Positions 42,584 through 48,770 of a DNA stretch of 48,770 nt are shown here, in pieces. This stretch comes from Limnohabitans sp. Rim8. Its GTDB lineage: Bacteria; Pseudomonadota; Gammaproteobacteria; Burkholderiales; Burkholderiaceae_C. The position numbers were made by a program, and so were the translations under genes. Numbering within the stretch: position 1 is the stretch's first letter; every line of letters starts with the position of its first letter. Location of the stretch: assembly GCA_945901045.1 (NCBI GenBank), contig CAMDKK010000026.1, positions 1 to 48,770 of the forward strand, written 5' to 3'. The notes beneath the pieces were generated by a model. The model ran no database searches, was not told the origin of the DNA, and worked only from the letters and a program-made list of their open reading frames with translations.

Positions 42584-43609
42584 CTACTGCAGCTTAACCG
42601 CGACCTTGCCGATGGCGCGGCGTTCGCTGACTTCATTTAGTGCATCGACGATCTGGCCGATGCGGTATTCAGCGCAGACTTCTGGATTAAGCTTGCCATC
42701 TACATACATTGCGCACAGCGCGCGAAGGTTGGCTGCAGCATTTTTAGGGTTACGCTCCAGGTGCAGTCGGTAGCTGACGCCTATGACGCTGGCCTGCTTG
42801 AGCAGCACAAGGTTGCCCTTGATATTGGGAATAACGCCGCTGGCATAACCCGCAATGAGCAAGCGGCCATAAGGCGCAATTCCGCGAAGCGCGGCTTCAG
42901 TGATATCGCCGCCCACTACATCGAGGATGACGTTGGCACCTTTTTTGGCGGTTATCTCCTTGATGCGTTCGGTAATGTTTTCAGTTGCACCATTCACCAC
43001 ATGGTCTGCACCATTGGCCTTGCACATGGCAAGCTTTTCTATTGTGCTGGCCACTGCAATCACCGTGGCGCCGATAGCCTTGCCGATCTGGATGGCGCAT
43101 AGTCCTATGCCGCCCGATGCACCCAGTACGACGAGGACATCGCCTGCTGCGAGATTGCCGCAATCGACAAGCCCGTGATAGGCCGTGCTATAGACCAGTA
43201 CGAATCCGGAGGCCTGAATGTCGCTCATGTCGGTGGGCACCAACTCGATACGGTTGCGTGCAATCACGGCTTGCTCTGCAAAGCAGCCTTGGCCGGCGTA
43301 ACTCATCACTCGATCACCGGGTTTGAGGTCAGTGACATTCGCGCCAATTTCAAGCACCGTGCCCATCCCTTCAAGGCCGGGCACAAATGGCAGCTCTGGC
43401 TTAACCTGATATTTACCCTGGACCATAAGCACATCGGGCGGGTTGATGGCAGCTACTTGCATTGCAACGCGCACACCATCGGGAAAGAGCTCTGGGACAT
43501 GGCACTCAGATACCGAGAGTTTGTCGACGGTAGTGTATTCAGTACAGAGCACGGCCTTCATCAGGCCTGTTGTAGATTCAGTTGATACTATGACAGAGCG
43601 CAAGTTCAT
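42584..43609 (-). CDS. Zinc-independent medium-chain dehydrogenase, quinone oxidoreductase-like
   Basis: This 341-residue protein is an MDR-family enzyme: GroES-like N-terminal domain 'MKAVLCTEYTTVDKLSVSEC' with 'PFVPGLEGMGTVLEIGANVT', then a Rossmann fold with 'VLVVLGASGGIGLCAIQIGK' near residue 160. The zinc-binding Cys/His set of alcohol dehydrogenases is not seen, so an NADPH:quinone or enoyl-CoA/acryloyl-CoA reductase role is likely. The ATG at 43609 overlaps the enoyl-CoA hydratase stop (ATGA); the family-like start ATG at 43561 is the alternative. It is the last gene of the CaiB operon. Confidence 0.82.
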   Translation of the reverse strand: MNLRSVIVSTESTTGLMKAVLCTEYTTVDKLSVSECHVPELFPDGVRVAMQVAAINPPDVLMVQGKYQVKPELPFVPGLEGMGTVLEIGANVTDLKPGDRVMSYAGQGCFAEQAVIARNRIELVPTDMSDIQASGFVLVYSTAYHGLVDCGNLAAGDVLVVLGASGGIGLCAIQIGKAIGATVIAVASTIEKLAMCKANGADHVVNGATENITERIKEITAKKGANVILDVVGGDITEAALRGIAPYGRLLIAGYASGVIPNIKGNLVLLKQASVIGVSYRLHLERNPKNAAANLRALCAMYVDGKLNPEVCAEYRIGQIVDALNEVSERRAIGKVAVKLQ

Positions 43610-44376
43610 GATCCGGTCCATACGGGTGAGCGTTTTTCACGGAAGGCGAGCAGGCCCTCTTTCGAGTCTTTGGTCATAGACACGAGACCGATCTGGCTTT
43701 CGGTAAAAGAGATGGATTCTTCGAACGACATAGCTTGAATTCGGCGCATGGTGTATCGGCCGCGGCGTATGGCGGTGGGTGATTTGTCAGTCAAGCGGCT
43801 TATCAGCCAATCAACTTTGGTATCAAGTTCTTCTTTCGACACCACATGGTTAACGAGGCCTATGGCCTTAGCTTCGGCGATGGTGATGGGCTCGCCGGTC
43901 AGACACATCTCATACAGCGTTCTTGAAGGAATCAAGTGCTGCAACACCGACAGCACCTGCATGGGAAAGACACCGACCTTGACTTCAGGCAGGCCGAAGA
44001 TCGCATGGTCTGCAGCAACAGCCATGTCGCACATGGACAGCAATCCCATACCGCCGGCCATGCATGCGCCGTTGACGCGTGCCAGCAGCGGTACCGTGGC
44101 GGAGTTGGCTGTGCGAAGGAGATTGGCAAAGGCGAGGCTAGGCGTACCGTAGTCGAACTCAAACGAGGTGCCAGTCGCCAGGTCGGCCCCTGAGCAGAAA
44201 GCCTTGTCACCTGCGCCGGTGATGACGACCAAACGCACCTCCTTATTGTTGTCCGCCTGCCGGATGGCATCGGCCAGGCCGTTGATGACAACCTCGTTCA
44301 TGGCGTTGCGGCGCTCGGGCCGGTCTATCGTCAGCCAGAGCGCTGAGCCGCGCATTTCCTTGATCAGTTCAGTCAT
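43606..44376 (-). CDS. Enoyl-CoA hydratase/isomerase family protein
   Basis: This 256-residue crotonase-fold protein has the oxyanion segments 'VITGAGDKAFCSGADLATGT' near residue 50-70 and 'ARVNGACMAGGMGLLSMCDM' near 105, and 'FGLPEVKVGVFPMQVLSVLQ' with one of the catalytic Glu positions near 132. It probably hydrates or isomerises an unsaturated acyl-CoA formed by the CoA-transferase in this operon. It overlaps the Lrp-family gene upstream by 8 bases and the oxidoreductase downstream by 4. Confidence 0.87.
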   Translation of the reverse strand: MTELIKEMRGSALWLTIDRPERRNAMNEVVINGLADAIRQADNNKEVRLVVITGAGDKAFCSGADLATGTSFEFDYGTPSLAFANLLRTANSATVPLLARVNGACMAGGMGLLSMCDMAVAADHAIFGLPEVKVGVFPMQVLSVLQHLIPSRTLYEMCLTGEPITIAEAKAIGLVNHVVSKEELDTKVDWLISRLTDKSPTAIRRGRYTMRRIQAMSFEESISFTESQIGLVSMTKDSKEGLLAFREKRSPVWTGS

Positions 44377-44908
44377 TTTTTACGTCTCCAGATGTATTGT
44401 CTTTCCAGGTGAATGCAAACTGCCCGCCAACGCGTCGGCGGTGCGCCAGCGCCAGCGGTGTAGTGATGTGTGTGATGCCGGGGATCTTTCGTATGCGGCC
44501 CAGCAACAACTCCTGTAGGTGCGCGTAATCACGGGCGCGTATGGTGAGTAGCAACTGGTATTCCCCGCTTAGCCAGTTGGCCACCTCCATCTCGGGGATC
44601 GTCATGCAGAAGTCAAGTGCCTCGTCAATGTTTTGCTGGGCATTTACCTGCACGAATGCAAAGGCGTTAACGCCGAAGCCGGCGACTTCATGGTTGACCT
44701 CTACGCGATAGCCCTTGATAACGCCGCGCTCTTCAAGCCGCTTGATACGCTCGATCACCAGACCGGCTGAAACGTCCATCGCGCGAGCGACTGAGCGCGC
44801 CGACATGCGTGCGTTGTCGCCCAAATAGGAAAGGATGCGGCGATCGACCAGGTCAAGCGGGAAAATACTCACGACTTGCGCTGGGTTTTTTCTATCGTCT
44901 GTCATCAT
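44369..44908 (-). CDS. Lrp/AsnC-family transcriptional regulator
   Basis: This 179-residue protein has an AsnC-type N-terminal winged helix-turn-helix ('LDLVDRRILSYLGDNARMSA', 'RSVARAMDVSAGLVIERIKR') and a C-terminal RAM-type ligand domain ('WLSGEYQLLLTIRARDYAHL'). It is embedded in the catabolic operon, between MaoC and enoyl-CoA hydratase genes, so it probably regulates this operon in response to a pathway acid or CoA ester. ATG 44908 is used; GTG 44917, overlapping the MaoC stop, is an alternative start. Confidence 0.87.
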   Translation of the reverse strand: MMTDDRKNPAQVVSIFPLDLVDRRILSYLGDNARMSARSVARAMDVSAGLVIERIKRLEERGVIKGYRVEVNHEVAGFGVNAFAFVQVNAQQNIDEALDFCMTIPEMEVANWLSGEYQLLLTIRARDYAHLQELLLGRIRKIPGITHITTPLALAHRRRVGGQFAFTWKDNTSGDVKND

Positions 44909-44916
44909 GCGACTCA

Positions 44917-45411
44917 CTAGGTAGCCAAACCGGTAGTGCGCACCATCAGAGTGTAGAGAAAGGTCATGACGATAGTGCCGTCCTGCTTCGTGACTTCAAT
45001 ACCGAGCTCGAGAATGCCCTTGGACGCGTTAGAGCCCAGCCGCTTTGAATTTACGGTAGCCGATGCGGTAATGGTGTCGCCGCCATAAACAGGTGCTTTT
45101 GAAGTCACCTTATCTAGGCCTAGGAAAGCAATCGTGATGCTGCTGTAAATCAAAGTTGCGCTTAGCAGGCCAATCGCGTAAGACAAGATGATTGGGCCGG
45201 GCAAAATCACGCCGCTGAAGGACGTGTTATTGCGCACATATTCGGCGTTGGTATGCAGCGGCTGGTGAAAGCCGGTTGTCATCGCAGTGATCATAACTAT
45301 CTCTGCATCGGTGACCGTGCGACCAAAGCCTACAAAGTGCTGGCCTACGATAATGTCGTCGAAAGTCTTCCAGGGTGCGATGCGTTCCTGCATTGCGGCT
45401 TGGGTGCTCAT
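44917..45411 (-). CDS. MaoC-like hot-dog dehydratase
   Basis: This 164-residue protein has the MaoC/R-hydratase hot-dog pattern, with catalytic-type residues in 'TTGFHQPLHTNAEYVRNNTS' near residue 50, then 'FSGVILPGPIILSYAIGLLS', and later 'APVYGGDTITASATVNSKRL'. MaoC proteins of this type, when next to CaiB transferases, hydrate branched dicarboxyl-CoA thioesters, as in mesaconyl-CoA or itaconyl-CoA metabolism. It overlaps the CaiB gene by 4 bases, so the two are translationally coupled. Confidence 0.85.
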   Translation of the reverse strand: MSTQAAMQERIAPWKTFDDIIVGQHFVGFGRTVTDAEIVMITAMTTGFHQPLHTNAEYVRNNTSFSGVILPGPIILSYAIGLLSATLIYSSITIAFLGLDKVTSKAPVYGGDTITASATVNSKRLGSNASKGILELGIEVTKQDGTIVMTFLYTLMVRTTGLAT

Positions 45412-46661
45412 TTGATATGTTCTCCCTGCACCAGTGGCGCGTCATTCTGGTGGTGCTGCCAGGCATCTTTCTGAGCCAGCAGTTCGGTGACCTTCTCTTC
45501 TGTCATGCCTAGCCCGCGCAACACTTCGGCTGTATGTTCGCCGCGCAGCGGCGGTGCGGTGTGCGTTGTGCGCATCACACTGCGCAGCGGCAGCGAAGTA
45601 GCCTGAATATGGCCGTAGATTGTGTGTTCAAGGTCAAGCAGCATGCCTCGAGCGGCGGTATGTGCATGGCCGAGTGCGCTACCGATGTCGTTGACGGGCG
45701 CGCAGGGCACATCGGCCTTATCAAGCAGCTCGACCAGTGCGGCAACAGTGTGTTGTTTGAGCACCGGACCCAGCATGCGGTATATGCGCTCTCGGTCTGC
45801 AGATCGGCCGTGCAAGGAGCGTAGGCTGGGGTCGGCGGCTAGTTCATCCAGGCCGAGTGCCAGGCAAAGGCCGCTCCAGTTGGCGTCGGTCATGACGGTG
45901 ATGGCGATGTCTCCGTCGGCAGTTTCAAAAGTCCCATAAGGTACTGTGAAGTAATGGCCCGAACCGGCGCGCTTAGGTTGCTCACCTGTGGCATTGAAAT
46001 AGCCACCGTAGTTGGCCAGTAGCGTGAGCAGGGAGTCGTACATGGCCACATCGATAAAACGGCCTGCACCCGTGTTCTTGCGCTCGAACAACGCAGCAAG
46101 TATGCCGATCACCGCAAACAGCGAAGAGGCCGTGTCGCCTATGGGCACACCTACCTTGACCGGCGCCTCGCCCGGTTCACCATTTGTGCTCATGATGCCC
46201 GAGTAAGCCTGCGCGATTAGGTCAAAACTGCGCTTTTGCGCAAGAGGCCCTGTCTGCCCGAAGCCGCTGATGCTGCAATACACGATAGAAGGGTTTGTTG
46301 CCTTGACCAAGTCATACCCAAGCCCCAGGCGGCCGATGGCGCCTGGGGCGAAGTTCTCTATCACCACGTCGGCTTGAGCCAGCAACTCTAGCGCGACTTT
46401 GCGGCCTGCATCACTTTTCAGATTGAGGGCTATGCTGCGCTTGTTTCGGTTGAAGGCCACAAAGTAGTGGCTCTGTCCATTCTTTTCAGGGCCCATTTCG
46501 CGACCCACGTCCCCATGTTCAACGCCTTCTATTTTGATAACGGAAGCACCCAAGTCGCCGAGGGTCTGTGAGGCAAAGGGGCCGGAAATGACATGGGTGA
46601 AGTCAACCACTCTTATCCCTTGCAATGGGCCTTCAGTTGTGTTGTCTGTAGGAACGGCCAT
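45408..46661 (-). CDS. CaiB/BaiF family (class III) CoA-transferase
   Basis: This 417-residue protein begins 'PLQGIRVVDFTHVISGPFAS' and 'LGDLGASVIKIEGVEHGDVG', typical of class III CoA-transferases, with 'NRNKRSIALNLKSDAGRKVA' near residue 75 and the likely catalytic Asp in 'RFIDVAMYDSLLTLLANYGG' near 180. It transfers CoA, probably from succinyl-CoA, to a free carboxylic acid. It is the first gene of the operon CaiB-MaoC-Lrp-enoyl-CoA hydratase-oxidoreductase and so supplies the activation step. ATG 46661 is used; a TTG one codon earlier is possible. Confidence 0.9.
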   Translation of the reverse strand: MAVPTDNTTEGPLQGIRVVDFTHVISGPFASQTLGDLGASVIKIEGVEHGDVGREMGPEKNGQSHYFVAFNRNKRSIALNLKSDAGRKVALELLAQADVVIENFAPGAIGRLGLGYDLVKATNPSIVYCSISGFGQTGPLAQKRSFDLIAQAYSGIMSTNGEPGEAPVKVGVPIGDTASSLFAVIGILAALFERKNTGAGRFIDVAMYDSLLTLLANYGGYFNATGEQPKRAGSGHYFTVPYGTFETADGDIAITVMTDANWSGLCLALGLDELAADPSLRSLHGRSADRERIYRMLGPVLKQHTVAALVELLDKADVPCAPVNDIGSALGHAHTAARGMLLDLEHTIYGHIQATSLPLRSVMRTTHTAPPLRGEHTAEVLRGLGMTEEKVTELLAQKDAWQHHQNDAPLVQGEHIK

Positions 46662-46685
46662 CAATACACATCCACAGCTGCTGAA

Positions 46686-46699
46686 AAGACAATTGTCTT
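46686..46699. promoter_or_regulatory. Perfect 14-base palindrome upstream of the CaiB operon
   Basis: AAGACAATTGTCTT is its own reverse complement and lies 25 bases upstream of the CaiB start, in an A/T-rich stretch. It is probably a regulator site, perhaps for the Lrp-family protein of the operon; the binder is unproven. The rest of the 288 bases up to the IS6 remnant (46700-46949) shows no gene I recognise. Confidence 0.5.
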
Positions 46700-46949
46700 G
46701 ATAAATTCAATTTTTAACAACATATGTCCACTGTATTCGACTTTATTTCAGATACATCCAGTAAAAACCCTGTGTGCTCGCATTTATGGCAACACCGATT
46801 TCGAGCAGTAAAGAGGTCTTGTTAACCATTCACATCCCTGCTTTGTTCCCTTTAAATGAGACCATAACTCGCAAGCGTTAAAGTATCGGTACAGGTGAGT
46901 GTTGAAGAACTCGACGAAGCCACGCTGCCTGTGATGTCCTGCGAACTGC

Positions 46950-47434
46950 GGTTCTGTCGCGTTGGCCACTGATGAACGTGATTTTGGCGGGGACGAGTGC
47001 CAGTTCCTCAAACAAGACGGATTTGTCCTGCCAATGCATAAAACTGGTCAGCACAAGACAGCTTGATACAGCCCTGCAGCAGGAGCTGTGCTTTGCGAAT
47101 CATATGTACCAATTCGATGCCGGTCAGTACACATTTGGCGGATCGAAATGACTTGAAATTCAGCATTGGCTTGGTGACTCGCTTTACTTCCCCGGTGGTC
47201 CTGCTCAACGATGTTATTCAGACAGTTGACTTGCCCCAGGATGATGGGCTTGTCGCCTGTGGCATTCATCTCATCCATGGCCGCCTTGATGGCCCCGCCC
47301 TTGTCCACGGTGACCTTCTCGGGAACACCGCTGATCTTCATGACTTTGCCAAAAAACGCATGGCTGCGGCCTTGTCGCGCTGAGCGGTCAACAAGAAGTC
47401 AACCGTTTTGACTTGCTTGTCTACCGCGCTAGAG
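46950..47434 (-). mobile_element. IS6-family element remnant (copy 3), 5' truncated
   Basis: This is a close copy, on the minus strand, of the right-hand 60% of the element at 29780-30604. Its end GGTTCTGTCGCGTTGGCC is at 46950. The transposase remnant reads 'VPEKVTVDKGGAIKAAMDEM' then 'NATGDKPIILGQVNCLNNIV', and the last part, in another frame, ends 'FYALAGQIRLV' at 47008. Similarity stops at about 47434, right after the CTCTAGCGCGGTAGAC lesion shared with copy 2. It is inactive. Confidence 0.85.
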
Positions 47435-47493
47435 CGTCCATGTACGGCTGGGCACGACACCTTGACCGTGCCACCGATTCAGGCTTGCGGCTG

Positions 47494-47589
47494 TCAGCGG
47501 TGAGGCAGTAGCTCGTCGATGCGACTGTTCATATGGCCAGGTAGTCGCGACATCACATCCTTGAGATAAGCCCAAGGATCATGGCCTTT
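47494..47589 (-). pseudogene. IS66-family tnpC transposase, C-terminal remnant
   Basis: The minus-strand frame reads 'GHDPWAYLKDVMSRLPGHMN' and 'SRIDELLPHR' and then stops (TGA at 47494-47496). This is the conserved C-terminus of IS66 TnpC transposases. The remaining bases down to about 47435, with GGCACGGTCAAGGTGTCGTG on the minus strand, look like the IS66 right end, next to the breakpoint of the IS6 remnant. Everything upstream of tnpC is lost at the junction with the NADP-binding gene fragment. Confidence 0.65.
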
Positions 47590-47594
47590 AAGTA

Positions 47595-48188
47595 ATGTTG
47601 AACAACTCGCGCGGCCCGCAGAACCTGCGCAGTGCCTTAGCGGCCCTGCGCTGTAACGTCGGCACGGTGCAGGAGGCGGCGCAGTTTGGCGACATGGTGG
47701 CTGTTGCGGTCCCCATGTCGGCCTGGCGCGAGCTGCCGGCGGAGGCGCTGGCCGGCAAGATCGTCATGGACATCATGAACCACTACCCCGATCGCGACGG
47801 ACTCATTGAGGAGCTGGAGCAGGGCGCAAGCACCACCAGCGAGTTGATTGCCCGCCAGTTGCCGGCGTCACGCGTGATCAAGGCCTTCAACGCCATTATG
47901 GCTAACGACCTGGAGCGCAACCCGCGCCCCGCAGGCTCATCGGAGCGCTTTGCGCTGCCGATCGCGGGCGACGACGCACAGGCCAAGGCCCAGGTCGCGG
48001 CACTGGTCGAGGAGATCGGTTTCGACGTCGTAGACGCGGGCTCGCTCGCCGAGAGCTGGCGCATCGAGCGCGCCCGCCCGGCCTATTGCATCCCGATGGA
48101 CAAGGCGACGCTGCATTCCACACTCGCTGCCACCACGCGCGACAGTTGGGTGGGCGAATACTCTTGGCGCGCGGCTGCCCAAGCATAG
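47595..48188 (+). pseudogene. NADPH-binding (F420 reductase-like) protein lacking its Rossmann N-terminus
   Basis: The 197-residue frame begins 'MLNNSRGPQNLRSALAALRC', which corresponds to the segment after the first beta-alpha-beta unit of NADP-binding oxidoreductases of the F420-dependent NADP reductase type (normally GxGxxG...LANSRGP). It continues 'FGDMVAVAVPMSAWRELPAE', 'KIVMDIMNHYPDRDG', and 'ASRVIKAFNAIMANDLERNP', as expected. About 30 N-terminal residues with GxGxxG are missing and an in-frame stop lies just upstream, so cofactor binding should be lost. The IS66 remnant ends 6 bases upstream, so an IS event probably cut the gene. Confidence 0.7.
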
Positions 48189-48327
48189 AGCGCATCGTGA
48201 GCAACACACCCTCCACCAGCCACAACGGCCTCTTGAAAGGCCCAATTGAAAGGCAACTATAGGGGTTTAGGCCGCTCCGAAAAAAGGCATCTTAACGACA
48301 CGGCATCTTCAGTGACTCGTCGTCCTC

Positions 48328-48465
48328 TTAGCGCAAGCTTGCCACACCGTTTCCAGCCCGAACCCCTTGTCCTTCAGGCAGAACAAACAAGGGGTTGATT
48401 TCCGCGTCGACCAAACGATCTACCCAGGCCACCCCTGCGCCGGTGCTAGCTTTGCGTACCGCCAG
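48328..48465 (-). pseudogene. C-terminal remnant of an NDP-forming acyl-CoA synthetase (ATP-grasp end)
   Basis: The minus-strand frame reads 'GVAWVDRLVDAEINPLFVLP' and 'EGQGVRAGNGVASLR' and then stops at 48328. The pattern D-A-x-E/D-I-N-P-L-x-V-L-P-E-G is typical of the ATP-grasp subunit of ADP-forming acyl-CoA synthetases. A stop codon closes the frame 46 codons upstream, so only the tail remains. No other part is visible in the window. Confidence 0.45.
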
Positions 48466-48770
48466 TTATTGCACTGAAAACGTACATGGACGCTCCCGGT
48501 ATGCCAAGCTTTCAATTAATGATGACTCTAAGGTAAAGATTGCACCCGTATATTCGGACTTTTTGCGTGACTCTTGGTCACTGTCCCTGATGGGATTCGC
48601 TGGTTGACGCCCCAATCGAGAGGATGCACTCGAGGTGCTTCGTTTTCAACGGGCTTTGTCAACCACGCTCTAACCTGTCTTGCCATCACTTCATGCTCGC
48701 CTGAGCAATCGGTGGTTCAATTCTCCCTGCTTTATTGTCGTTGTTACTTCAAATCAGCCGACCCGACTAC
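48466..48770. other. Right-edge stretch without a recognised gene
   Basis: Only short frames without family similarity are present. The first part contains CGTACATGGACGCTC at 48481-48495, an exact inverted copy of 47432-47446 at the edge of the IS66/IS6 remnants, so insertion-sequence debris may extend here. Confidence 0.35.

Noticed and set aside
46784-46949. A minus-strand frame running out of the IS6 remnant (contains HHRQRGFVEFFNTHLYRYFN).
   Set aside because: I looked for a transposase or other family and could not assign it; it may be read-through of noncoding sequence.
1-48770. CRISPR arrays, tRNA and rRNA genes.
   Set aside because: No regularly spaced repeats and no cloverleaf-like sequences with a standard T-loop and acceptor pairing were seen; a tRNA scan would settle this.

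Overview
The window looks like a chromosomal stretch of a betaproteobacterium of the order Burkholderiales, most likely a Comamonadaceae-type organism. The basis is family content: four genes or remnants of Bug/TctC-type periplasmic binding proteins, SerA and SerC of the kind common in this order, a FAD monooxygenase with a DUF2783 partner, CaiB/MaoC catabolic operons, and moderately high GC with GTG/TTG starts and many 4-base gene overlaps. The genus cannot be fixed from the sequence alone. There are no rRNA or tRNA genes and no CRISPR array that I can see.

Left part, about 1-19400, is mostly core genome: the end of a response-regulator or hybrid-kinase protein, a REC-adenylate cyclase, a split thiamine-diphosphate enzyme plus SMP-30 lactonase, serine synthesis (serA, serC), cysM, a NUDIX hydrolase coupled to a TusA-like protein, galU and valS. 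Next comes a minus-strand aromatic-type catabolic operon (old yellow enzyme, Bug protein, VOC protein, FAD monooxygenase, DUF2783). It is followed by truC and yaaA, which diverge from overlapping start codons, and queF.

From 19400 the window becomes accessory. A complete HigBA toxin-antitoxin pair is translationally coupled to a large UPF1/Dna2-like SF1 helicase (19401-22173). It is followed by 1.9 kb of broken toxin-antitoxin modules: relB with an internally deleted relE, the end of brnT and start of brnA, vapC stripped of vapB at an IS6 remnant, and a DUF433/DUF5615 pair with a nonsense codon.

Three catabolic blocks follow. (1) 24405-29729: a GrdB-like protein with CxxC instead of UxxC, a PaaK-like ligase, a GST-like protein and an AMP-forming acyl-CoA ligase. 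(2) 30736-38750: two Cys-type sulfatases without signal peptides, a Bug protein, a polyol dehydrogenase and a xylulokinase in one operon, divergent from a LacI regulator; I read it as use of a sulfated sugar alcohol. (3) 40252-46699: a Bug protein and HMG-CoA-lyase-like enzyme converging on a CaiB-MaoC-Lrp-enoyl-CoA hydratase-quinone oxidoreductase operon, probably activation, hydration and C-C cleavage of a branched dicarboxylic acid.

Blocks are bounded by debris: a defective full-length IS6-type element (29780-30604), a partial copy with the same lesion (46950-47434), an IS66 tnpC end, a 5'-truncated NADP-binding gene, the end of an acyl-CoA synthetase, and a truncated DUF2130 gene beside a second HigBA pair. 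The right half appears to have been assembled by repeated insertion and deletion.
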